From Pedobacter indicus (GTDB lineage Bacteria > Bacteroidota > Bacteroidia > Sphingobacteriales > Sphingobacteriaceae), in the NCBI RefSeq assembly GCF_003449035.1, contig NZ_QRGB01000001.1:620001-684000 (forward strand): a stretch of 64,000 nucleotides of DNA. The letters are read 5' to 3'. The notes under the pieces are model-generated. The model saw only the letters and a list, made by a program, of their open reading frames with translations. It ran no database searches and was not told the DNA's origin. How positions within the stretch are numbered: position 1 is the stretch's first letter; each line of letters opens with the position of its first letter. Shown here one piece after another: positions 18,326-26,916 of this stretch. A program made the position numbers and the translations under genes.

Positions 18326-18402
18326 CAGAAGCAAAAAAGCTTTAACACCCTTTTAACATAATTTAACACCTTATATCTAAGTTCTTTATATTTTCCTAAC
18401 CA

Positions 18403-18431
18403 AAAACGGCCCCGTAATGCGGAGCCGTTTT
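18403..18431 (-). terminator. Rho-independent terminator after the DUF3127 gene
   Basis: On the minus strand a 12-bp stem (AAAACGGCTCCG pairing with CGGGGCCGTTTT, one G-U pair) with a 5-nt CATTA loop runs into TTTTT. It separates the DUF3127 gene from the downstream kinase operon. Confidence 0.85.
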
Positions 18432-18449
18432 CAATATATTCAAATTAGA

Positions 18450-18827
18450 TTAGAAAGGCAGATCATCTTCTCCACTGTCAGAAGAAATATCGATCGGTGG
18501 CGCCGAATCCGGCTGATTCTGATAACCTGCTGCAGAAGATGTATCAGTATTTACTTTATTTACTCTCCAAGCTACCAAAGAATTAAAATATGTTGTTACA
18601 CCTTCTTTGTTCGTCCATGGCCGCCCTCTCAAATTAAATGATACGGTTACTTCATCACCAAGATTCAGATTATCAAATAAATTCACTCTGTCTTGCGTAG
18701 CCTCAAACTTTATATATTCAACAAATTGTGGATTTTCAGCATATTGCACTACTAAATCACGCTTCTTAAATGTATCGGTAACTTGCTGCACCTGGCCAAT
18801 TTCATGTACTTTCCCAGTAATTTCCAT
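18450..18827 (-). CDS. DUF3127 protein with SSB-like acidic tip
   Basis: A 125-residue soluble protein matching the Bacteroidota DUF3127 family: a compact N-terminal beta-rich domain (MEITGKVHEIG, KKRDLVVQY, LGDEVTVSFNLRGRPW, YFNSLVAWRV) typical of an OB-like fold, then a disordered Ser/Asp/Pro tail. The last residues, SGEDDLPF, closely resemble the acidic C-terminal tip of single-stranded DNA-binding proteins (consensus DDDIPF), which recruits repair and replication proteins. This suggests a nucleic-acid-binding role with partner docking, but that is inference. It is monocistronic, with a strong terminator behind it. Confidence 0.85.
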   Translation of the reverse strand: MEITGKVHEIGQVQQVTDTFKKRDLVVQYAENPQFVEYIKFEATQDRVNLFDNLNLGDEVTVSFNLRGRPWTNKEGVTTYFNSLVAWRVNKVNTDTSSAAGYQNQPDSAPPIDISSDSGEDDLPF

Positions 18828-18900
18828 ACGATTAAATATTAATAAACCGTAAAAATAAGGAATTTAAGTTACAATAATCTGTACCTTCGCATATTAATAT

Positions 18901-20058
18901 ATGCAAGTTTTCAACAATACATCCAAAGTAATTATAACCTGTAATAAGCGTTTAGCTCCCTATTTATCACAGGAAGTTGAAGAGTTAGGGTTTGAGAATA
19001 TCCGTGTTTTCCCAACACGAGTAGAATTGAACGCAAGTCTGAATGACTGCATTAAACTTAACTTGAATTTACACTGTGCTAGTCAGATCCTCTATTCTAT
19101 AAAAAGTTTTCAAGCGCAAAACGGTGACGATCTATATCGAGAGATTGCTTCCATTGCTTGGGAAGAAATTATCGACTTTAATGGGTATGTATCTGTTAAT
19201 TCAAACGTTACGAACGAAACGATTACAACACCGTTATTTGCTAACCTGAAAGTTAAGGATGGCATCGCGGATCGAATTAAAGCGCGGAAAGGTCTACGAC
19301 CCAATAGCGGTCCCGATTTACACAAAACTGTCATCCATTTGTATTGGCAAGACACACAGGCTGAAGTATTTATCGACACCTCCGGCGAAACATTGGCAAA
19401 ACACGCCTATCGCAAACACCCAGGTAAAGCCCCCATGTTAGAGGCATTAGCTTCGGGCGTTATTTATTCTTTAAAATGGGATCGGCAAACTCCATTCATA
19501 AACCCTATGTGTGGCTCAGGAACACTTGCTATTGAAGCCGCTCTTATCGCTACAGGTCGAAAACCAGGCTTATTTCGAATGAATTATGGGTTTATGCATA
19601 TATTAGGGTACCAAGAAGAAGTTTTCTTCGAGGAACGCCGCCAGTTAAAAGCCCGTATTGATAAAACAAAAAAGATTAAGATCATTGCGAGTGATATTTC
19701 GGAAGAGGCGATTGAACTCGCACGTAAGAATGCCAAAACTGCCGGAGTCGACACCCTTATCGATTTTTTTGTTCAAGACTTCCGAAAAACCCCCATCGAA
19801 CCGAGTCCGGGCGTTATTGTATTTAACCCAGAATACGGGGATCGTTTAGGAGTACACTCCAAACTAGAATTAGTTTACAAAGCTATGGGCGATTTTATGA
19901 AGCAATCTTGTAGAGGATATATGGGTTACATTTTTACAGGGAACCCAGAACTTGCCAAAAAAATCGGACTTCGAGCGTCACGAAAAATAGAGTTTTACAA
20001 TGGTAGGCTTGATTGCAGATTGTTAGAATATGAATTGTATGAAGGCTCAAAAAGGTAG
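18901..20058 (+). CDS. THUMP-domain SAM-dependent RNA methyltransferase (RlmL/RlmK N-terminal-like)
   Basis: A 385-residue class I methyltransferase. An N-terminal THUMP RNA-binding region (about 30-155) precedes the catalytic domain with the SAM motif FINPMCGSGTLAIEAAL, an acidic motif II in IIASDIS, and the catalytic loop NPEYGDRLG. E. coli RlmL, which makes m2G2445 in 23S rRNA, has NPPYG at that place; here the second Pro is Glu, so the loop reads NPEY. Members of the phylum appear to share this form as far as I recall. The likely substrate is 23S rRNA, but a tRNA target cannot be excluded. Confidence 0.85.
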   Translation: MQVFNNTSKVIITCNKRLAPYLSQEVEELGFENIRVFPTRVELNASLNDCIKLNLNLHCASQILYSIKSFQAQNGDDLYREIASIAWEEIIDFNGYVSVNSNVTNETITTPLFANLKVKDGIADRIKARKGLRPNSGPDLHKTVIHLYWQDTQAEVFIDTSGETLAKHAYRKHPGKAPMLEALASGVIYSLKWDRQTPFINPMCGSGTLAIEAALIATGRKPGLFRMNYGFMHILGYQEEVFFEERRQLKARIDKTKKIKIIASDISEEAIELARKNAKTAGVDTLIDFFVQDFRKTPIEPSPGVIVFNPEYGDRLGVHSKLELVYKAMGDFMKQSCRGYMGYIFTGNPELAKKIGLRASRKIEFYNGRLDCRLLEYELYEGSKR

Positions 20059-20070
20059 AGAGCATTTCGT

Positions 20071-20118
20071 ATACAAATAAGAAAGCCTGATGAATTCATC
20101 AGGCTTTCTTATTTGTAT
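20071..20118. terminator. 48-bp perfect palindrome, bidirectional terminator
   Basis: A 24-bp inverted repeat with no spacer and no mismatch, centred on TGAATTCA. Each arm ends AT-rich (AAATAAGAAAGCCTG outwards), so T-rich tracts follow the stem in both directions. It lies between the convergent rlmL-like and rplS genes and should terminate both transcripts. Confidence 0.9.
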
Positions 20119-20129
20119 TTTTATAAAAG

Positions 20130-20477
20130 CTAAATTCGTTTCGATTTAATACGAGCAGCTTTACCTGTACGGCTACGTAAGTAATAAATTTTAGAACGAC
20201 GAACCTTTCCGAAGCTATTCACCACAATTTTTTCAATATTAGGGGAGTTTATCGGGAAAATACGTTCTACACCAACACCATTAGAAATCTTTCGCACAGT
20301 GAATGTTTCACTTGTTCCAATACTGTTTCGTTGTATTACAACTCCTTGATAAACCTGAACACGTTCTTTATTTCCTTCACGTATTTTATAATGAACACTA
20401 ATCGTGTCTCCTGCCTTAAATGCGGGAACTTCGTTTTTCGTTACCGCTTGTTCTTCTACAAACTTTACTAAATCCAT
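20130..20477 (-). CDS. rplS: 50S ribosomal protein L19
   Basis: L19 sits at the 30S-50S interface. The 115-residue protein has the family blocks [40 protein letters not shown] and the basic C-terminus [19 protein letters not shown]. Length is normal. It is the last gene of the rpsP-rimM-trmD-rplS order on the minus strand, though 118 bp separate it from trmD, so an additional promoter is possible. It is closed by the 48-bp palindromic terminator. Confidence 0.98.
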   Translation of the reverse strand: MDLVKFVEEQAVTKNEVPAFKAGDTISVHYKIREGNKERVQVYQGVVIQRNSIGTSETFTVRKISNGVGVERIFPINSPNIEKIVVNSFGKVRRSKIYYLRSRTGKAARIKSKRI

Positions 20478-20595
20478 GATTTCAAGTAATTAATGACGAT
20501 TTTTAACCCGTAAAAATCGGATTGCAATATTAGTTAATTTATTTTATATTTTATATACTTATTTCAAAATAATTTGAGCATTAAAAACCATACAC

Positions 20596-21273
20596 TCAAT
20601 TATCTAATAAATCTGGTCTACGCTCCTTCGTACGTGCGACAGCTTGTTCATATCTCCAATTCTCAATAGCAGACTGATTTCCACTTAATAAAATCTCTGG
20701 CACTTTAACACCTTCCCAATTTGCTGGTCTCGTATACACTGGTGCATCAAGTAACCCTCCTTGGAAAGAATCAGACAATGCCGAAGTTTCATCTGAAAGA
20801 ACACCCGGAATAACTCTGATAATAGCATCTACCAAAATAGCCGCCGGCAATTCTCCACCGGACACAACATAATCACCAATAGATATCTCACGACTCACAT
20901 ATAAATCTCTTATTCTCTGGTCAATACCTTTATAATGTCCGCAAAGAATAATAATGTTCTCATAAATGGCCAACTCATTCACAGTATCCTGTTTAAGAGA
21001 AGAGCCATCTGGCGTCATAAAAATAACCTCGTCATAACTACGTTCTCTTTTCAATGCCCCAATGCAAGCGGCAAAAGGCTGAATCGACATTACCATCCCA
21101 CTACCGCCGCCGTAAGGATAATCATCAACACTTTTATGCTTATTATCTGAATAGTCACGTAGGTTATGCACATGAATCTCCGCCAGTCCTTTATTTTGTG
21201 CTCTTTTCAATATCGAATGAGCAAAAGGGCTTTCCAATAAGTCCGGCAAAACTGTTATAATATCAACCCTCAT
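20596..21273 (-). CDS. trmD: tRNA (guanine-N1)-methyltransferase
   Basis: TrmD methylates G37 of tRNAs carrying G36, preventing frameshifts. The 225-residue SPOUT-family protein shows MRVDIITVLPDLL, the conserved DDYPYGGGSGMVM, LCGHYKGIDQRI, the SAM-binding knot segment EISIGDYVVSGGELPAAIL and a C-terminal VPEILLSGNQSAIENWR. All are diagnostic. It lies 4 bp downstream of rimM and is almost surely co-transcribed with it. Length is near normal. Confidence 0.98.
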   Translation of the reverse strand: MRVDIITVLPDLLESPFAHSILKRAQNKGLAEIHVHNLRDYSDNKHKSVDDYPYGGGSGMVMSIQPFAACIGALKRERSYDEVIFMTPDGSSLKQDTVNELAIYENIIILCGHYKGIDQRIRDLYVSREISIGDYVVSGGELPAAILVDAIIRVIPGVLSDETSALSDSFQGGLLDAPVYTRPANWEGVKVPEILLSGNQSAIENWRYEQAVARTKERRPDLLDN

Positions 21274-21277
21274 TATT

Positions 21278-21802
21278 TTAGCTTAGATATATATCAATTA
21301 ATCCTTCAGGTAGACTTACATATAGTTCTTTTTTTTCCTCATCAACCGTTGTAATAAAATCATCGCTTAACGGAAACATGACTTGTTTGGAATTGAAGAA
21401 CACGGTTGCTATATACTGTTGAGGATATTCATCTATTGCTTCGATAATACCCAAGTTTCCATGAGTTGACTCAATAACCTCAAAGCCTTTCAGATCTTCC
21501 ATATAAAACTCATCATCATTTCTGACAGGCTTTCTGTCATCTGGCAGAAAAATGCTTTTATGAACGAGATTTTTTGCTTGGTCTATATGATCAATATCAT
21601 CTATAAAAAAATATCCCGTTTGATTTGCCTGAAGACGATAGGAACCAACGAAAAAGGGAACCAATTGTCGATCAATCTCGACGTAAATAGAATCGAGCTC
21701 AAGCAACTCTGGATCCTCAAAATCAAAAAACAGCTGTAATTCTCCCTTTAACCCGCGAGTTTTCGTGAAATAACCTATTCTAAAATAACCTTGGTGATCC
21801 AT
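21278..21802 (-). CDS. rimM: 16S rRNA processing protein RimM
   Basis: RimM binds S19 and assists maturation of the 30S head. The 174-residue protein has the two expected beta-barrel domains: an N-terminal RimM domain (FRIGYFTKTRGLKGEL...) and a C-terminal PRC-like barrel (LKGFEVIEST...YIATVFFNSKQVMFPL). It is positioned between rpsP and trmD as in most bacteria. A strong terminator-like hairpin in the gap from rpsP may lower its expression relative to S16. Confidence 0.94.
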   Translation of the reverse strand: MDHQGYFRIGYFTKTRGLKGELQLFFDFEDPELLELDSIYVEIDRQLVPFFVGSYRLQANQTGYFFIDDIDHIDQAKNLVHKSIFLPDDRKPVRNDDEFYMEDLKGFEVIESTHGNLGIIEAIDEYPQQYIATVFFNSKQVMFPLSDDFITTVDEEKKELYVSLPEGLIDIYLS

Positions 21803-21810
21803 ACTCCATC

Positions 21811-21852
21811 AAAAAAAATGTCATTCTAAAGAAGTTTCTATTAGAATGACAT
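21811..21852 (-). terminator. Terminator or attenuator between rpsP and rimM
   Basis: On the minus strand a 12-bp perfect stem (ATGTCATTCTAA/TTAGAATGACAT, 11-nt loop) is followed by TTTTTTTT directly before the rimM start. It should end a large part of the rpsP transcripts and so reduce rimM-trmD expression. Confidence 0.8.
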
Positions 21853-21874
21853 CCCGTTTTTTTGAAAATAATAT

Positions 21875-22438
21875 TTATTCCTCGGTAGAAGTTTCTTCAG
21901 ATGCCGAAGCTTCTTCAGATGTCGAATTTTCTACTTCAGTACCGGCTTCCTCTGAAACTTCTTCATTTTCGTCTGCTGGAGGGGTATTCTTAGCAACAAT
22001 AGCTGCAGCTTTAGCCTCTTTCTTTTTTGATTCAGCAGCTAAAGCAGCTTTCTTTGTTTCAGACGTAGCGTCTGCAATGTTTTTCTTTTTATTGTTAATC
22101 TGGTCCTCTTTACTTGTTAACCACTCTTGGAACCGAGCTTCAGCAGTAGCTTCGTCGAACGCCCCTTTTTTAACACCTCCCAAAAGATGTTTTTTGTACA
22201 ATACTCCTCTATAAGAAAGAATCGCACGTGCTGTATCAGTAGGTTGCGCTCCTTTGTTCAACCAATCTAACGTCTTATCAAAATCAATAGAAACTGTAGC
22301 GGGATTCGTATTAGGGTTATATGAACCTAAACGTTCTATAAATTTTCCATCTCTCGGAGCACGAGAATCAGCTACTACTACGTGGTAAAAAGGTTTTCCT
22401 TTTTTACCAAATCTTTGCAATCTTATTTTAGTTGCCAT
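21875..22438 (-). CDS. rpsP: 30S ribosomal protein S16 with long acidic tail
   Basis: S16 is an early-binding 30S assembly protein. Residues 1 to about 85 are the canonical domain: [41 protein letters not shown] and the RAILSYRG helix. The protein then continues for about 100 residues, far beyond the usual 80-90 total. The extension has an Ala/Lys-rich helix-forming part ([18 protein letters not shown]) and a Glu/Ser/Thr-rich end ([13 protein letters not shown]). Extended S16 is known in Bacteroidota; the role of the tail is unknown. It heads the rpsP-rimM-trmD operon. Confidence 0.97.
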   Translation of the reverse strand: MATKIRLQRFGKKGKPFYHVVVADSRAPRDGKFIERLGSYNPNTNPATVSIDFDKTLDWLNKGAQPTDTARAILSYRGVLYKKHLLGGVKKGAFDEATAEARFQEWLTSKEDQINNKKKNIADATSETKKAALAAESKKKEAKAAAIVAKNTPPADENEEVSEEAGTEVENSTSEEASASEETSTEE

Positions 22439-22491
22439 TTTTAATATTTTATGTATTCAACATATTCCCGGAGCAACATGCTGCGGGGCTG

Positions 22492-22499
22492 CAAAGATA
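22492..22499 (-). promoter_or_regulatory. -7 promoter element of the rpsP operon
   Basis: TATCTTTG on the minus strand, a full TAnnTTTG match, lies about 54 bases upstream of the rpsP ATG. A leader of roughly 45-50 nt would follow. No clear -33 box. Confidence 0.5.
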
Positions 22500-22553
22500 T
22501 TAATTTTTTACATAAAAAAATGAAATTATTTTAGACTAAGCCGCTGGGCGCGA

Positions 22554-22715
22554 CTATCTAAGCCAAATCAACAAGCAAAACCAGCCAACAAGCAATGCCA
22601 CAGCGATTATCCAGCCCATCCACCCTTTCACCGTAGCGGGTATATGATGAAAGGTTTTCCTGAACAAATACAGTCCAAAAAGCGTAATAACAACGCATAC
22701 AACCAAGAATTTCAT
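22554..22715 (-). CDS. Small membrane protein, 53 residues
   Basis: An intact ATG-to-TAG frame encodes a 53-residue protein with two hydrophobic segments, about residues 3-17 (FLVVCVVITLFGLYLF) and 34-52 (GWIIAVALLVGWFCLLIWL), joined by a basic loop RKTFHHIPATVKGW. The hairpin-like two-helix layout with a positive loop looks like a genuine small inner-membrane protein rather than chance. It fills the otherwise empty gap between rpsP and otsAB. No function can be assigned. Confidence 0.6.
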   Translation of the reverse strand: MKFLVVCVVITLFGLYLFRKTFHHIPATVKGWMGWIIAVALLVGWFCLLIWLR

Positions 22716-22808
22716 GTGCAAAAATGTACATTATCAATCATAATTCATATATTATACAAAACAATTTATCATATATACTGTCATTCTATTTGATTAACAA
22801 CCAAAATC

Positions 22809-24986
22809 GTGAGCAAAACAATTATCGTATCAAATCGACTTCCCTTAAAAATAACCCATGAAGATTCTGAATTGGAATTTAGTCCCAGTGAAGGTGGATT
22901 AGCTACTGGACTCGGATCCATTTATAAAGAAAAGAACAATATTTGGATCGGGTGGCCGGGCATGGTCGTAGCAGAAGAAGAAAAAGCGTTCGTAAATGAG
23001 AAATTAAAAGATTTAAGCTTGGTACCCGTATTTTTAACCGAAGAAGACATAATTGGGTATTATGAAGGTTTCTCGAATGAGATTCTTTGGCCGGTGTTTC
23101 ACTACATATCAACGTATGCTCGTTTCGATTTAGATAAATGGGAATCCTATAAAAATGTCAACCTTAAATTTGCTGAAGTCATATCAAAATATGTAGAACC
23201 GGGTGACACTATTTGGGTTCATGACTATCAATTATTGCTTTTGCCCAATATTCTTCGTGAATCATTCCCCGAGATATCTATAGCGTTTTTTCAACATATA
23301 CCGTTCCCTTCACAAGAGCTCTTTAGAATGATTCCGTGGCGCGAAGAACTACTTTCCGGAATATTAGGCGCTGATTTAGTCGGTTTTCATACTTACGATG
23401 ATGTACGTCATTTTATTAGCGCAGCAACACAATTATTAGATTTACATGTTGATGGAAGTCTAATTAAAATGGACGAAAGAGCAATTGCCGTTGAACCATT
23501 TCCGATGGGGATCGATAGTGAAAAATTCTCAGCACTCTCTGAAACGGATTCAGTTAAGACTTTGGAAACAACGATAAAGTCCTACTATCAAGATCAAAAG
23601 ATTCTGCTCTCTATAGACCGATTAGACTATAGCAAAGGTATTATTCAACGCTTAGAAGCTTATAATCAGTTTCTTGAAGATAATCCTGAATATCACGAGA
23701 AGGTCGTTCTATTAATGATTGTGGTCCCTTCGCGCGACAATGTCCCTGAATACCAACGATTAAAAGATGAGATTGACCGCTTAGTAGGAAATATCAGCTC
23801 ACTTTATAGAAAATATAATTGGGAGCCTATAGCGTATTTTTATAATAGCTTTCCAATTGAATATCTATCTGCTCTTTACAACATAGCCGATGTCTGCTTA
23901 ATTACCTCTATGCGGGACGGCATGAACCTCGTTTGTAAAGAATATATTGCTAGCAGGAATGATAACACTGGCGTCCTTATCTTAAGTGAAATGGCTGGTG
24001 CATCGAAAGAGCTCAATGATGCGATTATTATTAACCCCAATAATATACACGAGGTCAAGGAAGCATTTATCGAAGCACTCAATATGCCAGAAGGTGAAAT
24101 GAAAGAAAGGATGGCTACAATGCGTGAGTTAGTATTTAAATACAACATAGACCATTGGGTAAAAATATATATGACACGTTTATCAGAACTAATCGAGATC
24201 AAAACGTCTATGAAAACACGTGTTGTAAAAGAATCTCTTCGGAACGAGATTCTTAGTCTTTACAAGCTTGCTACCAAACGACTTATTTTATTAGATTACG
24301 ATGGCACACTCGTTGGTTTCAAAAAGCAAATCGATTCGGCGTCTCCAGATTCAGAGCTCGATGAAATTTTAGAGAATTTCATTAAAGACAAGAAAAATAA
24401 GACAACCATTATTAGTGGAAGGAAACATCAAACATTAGAAAAATGGTTCGGAAATAAGGAATTGGTTCTCGTTGCAGAGCATGGGGCTTGGTTGAAAGAA
24501 GCCCATAGCGCGTGGAAAGAAAAGGAAGGGCTTTCCGATTTTTGGAAAGAAGAAGTGCATCAACTGATGGATGATTTTTGTGATCGGACTCCTGGGTCTT
24601 TTATTGAGGAAAAAAGCTATTCACTAGTCTGGCATTACCGTAAAGTTCAAAAAGGATTGGGATCCTTACGAGCAAATAACTTAACGGACAATCTACGATA
24701 TATTATTCCCGGCTATGGACTGCAACTTTTAAACGGAGATAAAGTCGTCGAAGTAAAACAATCAGAGGTGAATAAAGGAAAAGCAGCCTTGAGTCTACTA
24801 GAAAAAGATAACTATGATTTTATTTTAGCGATAGGAGATGACTATACCGACGAAGATATTTTTAAAGTTCTGCCAGCTGAAGCTATTACAATCAAAGTAG
24901 GAAATCAACTGTCATCCGCTCGCTTCTCTTTAAAAAGCCATATTGAAGTTCGAGCATTTTTGAAGCATTTAGTAAATATTGATTAA
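22809..24986 (+). CDS. Bifunctional trehalose-6-phosphate synthase/phosphatase
   Basis: This 725-residue fusion makes trehalose from UDP-glucose and glucose-6-phosphate. Residues 1 to about 470 are OtsA (GT20): RLPLKI at the start, EGGLATGLGS, WVHDYQLLLLP, HIPFPSQELFR, SIDRLDYSKGI and a DGMNLVCKEY donor-binding motif. Residues from about 490 are OtsB, a HAD phosphatase with LLDYDGTLVGF (nucleophile Asp), the IISGRK motif, VEVKQSEVNKG and GDDYTDEDIF. The start codon is GTG at 22809. It converges on the GH15 gene with a few bases of overlap at the stops. Trehalose as a stress solute is the expected role. Confidence 0.95.
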   Translation: MSKTIIVSNRLPLKITHEDSELEFSPSEGGLATGLGSIYKEKNNIWIGWPGMVVAEEEKAFVNEKLKDLSLVPVFLTEEDIIGYYEGFSNEILWPVFHYISTYARFDLDKWESYKNVNLKFAEVISKYVEPGDTIWVHDYQLLLLPNILRESFPEISIAFFQHIPFPSQELFRMIPWREELLSGILGADLVGFHTYDDVRHFISAATQLLDLHVDGSLIKMDERAIAVEPFPMGIDSEKFSALSETDSVKTLETTIKSYYQDQKILLSIDRLDYSKGIIQRLEAYNQFLEDNPEYHEKVVLLMIVVPSRDNVPEYQRLKDEIDRLVGNISSLYRKYNWEPIAYFYNSFPIEYLSALYNIADVCLITSMRDGMNLVCKEYIASRNDNTGVLILSEMAGASKELNDAIIINPNNIHEVKEAFIEALNMPEGEMKERMATMRELVFKYNIDHWVKIYMTRLSELIEIKTSMKTRVVKESLRNEILSLYKLATKRLILLDYDGTLVGFKKQIDSASPDSELDEILENFIKDKKNKTTIISGRKHQTLEKWFGNKELVLVAEHGAWLKEAHSAWKEKEGLSDFWKEEVHQLMDDFCDRTPGSFIEEKSYSLVWHYRKVQKGLGSLRANNLTDNLRYIIPGYGLQLLNGDKVVEVKQSEVNKGKAALSLLEKDNYDFILAIGDDYTDEDIFKVLPAEAITIKVGNQLSSARFSLKSHIEVRAFLKHLVNID

Positions 24987-26782
24987 GTCTGGTTTGATAA
25001 AAACGATGGTTTATCCAATTTTTGAGAAATACGATAAACCGCATTCATAAGCCCGACATGGCTATATGCCTGCGGAAAGTTACCCCATTGACTACCGTCA
25101 TTTTCATCTATATCCTCACTAAATAACATAAGATGGTTCCCATAACCCAGTAACCTTTCGAATGTTTCTTGCGCCTCCTCAATCCGACCAACACTTGCCA
25201 AAGCCTCTACATACCAAAAAGCACAAATTAAAAACGTCGTCTTCGGTTTTCCAAAATCATCCTCATGAATATAGCGGTAAAACAGTCCTTCCGGTGTTTT
25301 CAACTCCCGTTCTAATGCCTTCAGATGATCTCTGGCTCTCTGAGAGTTGGGATCCAAGTAATTCATCATAATTAGTTGAAGAGTACTTGCATCTAAATGT
25401 GGGCTATCCACCGCATGAGTATAAACATTTCGCTCAGGATCGTAGCAAGCTTCAATATGTTTACTCGCTCGTTTAATGAGATTTCGGGCGCGGTTCTCTA
25501 CTTTTTTATCACCAATCAGCAACGCTATTTTTAAAGCAGCGTGGCTTCCCGCCCATTGAAAAAGATTACTATAACAATGCTTATTTGCAAAATTTCTGAA
25601 TTCCCAAAGACCCGCATCTTGTTCATCGATGGTGGTTTCTATTTTGTCTAATAAGAATGAAACCCATTGACTAGAATCAGTACGTTCTTTAAATACAAAC
25701 CGATAATCAGTATATAAAGGCAGTACAGAAAGCATAGCTTGTCCGTAAACATCGTTTTGGACATGTTCGTAGGCCTGATTACCTATTCGAACAGGCTGGT
25801 TATTCAAAAACCCACTCAAATGATCCAACGTACTTTCCGTCAAATCCTTTGCTCCCGAAATACTATATAAGGGTTGGAATCGCCCTTTTTCTTCGTAAGA
25901 AATATTAGCTATATATGACGCGTATCGTTCCATCTCTTCAAAATGACCAATATGGTTCAACGCAGTCAAGATATAAAAGCTATCCCTTAACCAACAGTAT
26001 CGATAGTCCCAATTTCGCCCGCCTCCATCAAATTCTGGTAAACTTGTCGTCCCAGCGGCAATAATAGCTCCTGTGTCCTCAAACTGATGGATTTTTAGTG
26101 CCAAGGAAGATCTTATGACTACCTTTTGATAAATAGGAGCAATCGTTGAATGCTTAATCCACAACCGCCAGTAATTAATCGTCTCCCGAAGAAAACGCTC
26201 AGCTGTACTGACAATAGGCGCCTCTAGTGGGACACCATATGTAAGAAATAGATAACGTGTTTCAGTTAGAACAAACGAACGCTGTTCAAGCAGATTAGTA
26301 GCCGGAATATCCGTTGTTAAACGTATTAGTTCTGGTCCGCCGTGAAATTCAAGATGATTGCTGCCTCGGTGTGCCTTGAGTGTTAATCGCCCATAGTCAT
26401 ATTTTGGTTCACAGGTTATTTTTATTTTAGGATTTCCTTTAATAGGCTCTATTTTCCGGATTAACATCAATGGTTTAAAATATCGATCGTATTGTTTGAA
26501 GCGCGGGCAAAAATCAGTTACCCTATAGACACCATCCTCAGAAGTAATTTCAGTGCGTAAAACGTTTGTATTTTCTATATAATATTGCTCCGACTCAAAA
26601 TCACCTTCGTGGGGTTTAATAGAAAACGTACCACCCTTTTCTTCATCAAGCAGGCTACCAAACACAAAAGAACTATCAAATCGTGGCCAACACAACCAAG
26701 AGATATTCGTATCTTTATTAACGTATGCCAAAAATGCACAATTACCTATTATTCCACTTTCGTAAGTTTTTCTCATTTTCAT
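24983..26782 (-). CDS. GH15 glycoside hydrolase (glucoamylase/trehalase-like)
   Basis: A 599-residue cytoplasmic protein with no signal peptide. It has the N-terminal beta-sandwich domain of bacterial GH15 enzymes (GNCAFLAYVNKDTNISWLCWPRF, split here only for description) and the (alpha/alpha)6 barrel with GGRNWDYRYCWLRDSF, a diagnostic active-site block, plus a Glu-containing AGLWEFRN and FSEDID near the C-terminus. GH15 members hydrolyse alpha-1,4 glucans or, in some lineages, trehalose. Being convergent with and overlapping otsAB, trehalose or a trehalose-linked glucan is a reasonable substrate guess, not shown by sequence. Confidence 0.9.
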   Translation of the reverse strand: MKMRKTYESGIIGNCAFLAYVNKDTNISWLCWPRFDSSFVFGSLLDEEKGGTFSIKPHEGDFESEQYYIENTNVLRTEITSEDGVYRVTDFCPRFKQYDRYFKPLMLIRKIEPIKGNPKIKITCEPKYDYGRLTLKAHRGSNHLEFHGGPELIRLTTDIPATNLLEQRSFVLTETRYLFLTYGVPLEAPIVSTAERFLRETINYWRLWIKHSTIAPIYQKVVIRSSLALKIHQFEDTGAIIAAGTTSLPEFDGGGRNWDYRYCWLRDSFYILTALNHIGHFEEMERYASYIANISYEEKGRFQPLYSISGAKDLTESTLDHLSGFLNNQPVRIGNQAYEHVQNDVYGQAMLSVLPLYTDYRFVFKERTDSSQWVSFLLDKIETTIDEQDAGLWEFRNFANKHCYSNLFQWAGSHAALKIALLIGDKKVENRARNLIKRASKHIEACYDPERNVYTHAVDSPHLDASTLQLIMMNYLDPNSQRARDHLKALERELKTPEGLFYRYIHEDDFGKPKTTFLICAFWYVEALASVGRIEEAQETFERLLGYGNHLMLFSEDIDENDGSQWGNFPQAYSHVGLMNAVYRISQKLDKPSFLSNQT

Positions 26783-26852
26783 AACGGATCTTTAACAATA
26801 GAGCTTTATTTCAAGGTTTGTATCCAAATACCATGCCTCCAAATGAAATTCG

Positions 26853-26860
26853 TATTTTTG
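26853..26860 (+). promoter_or_regulatory. -7 promoter element of the ABC-F gene
   Basis: TATTTTTG matches TAnnTTTG about 56 bases before the GTG start of the ABC-F gene. It leaves a leader of roughly 50 nt. No -33 at standard spacing. Confidence 0.4.
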
Positions 26861-26916
26861 CAAAAAATAAGTTAGCAAAATATAGTAGAATATTCTTTTA
26901 ATTCAAAAACGATTAC

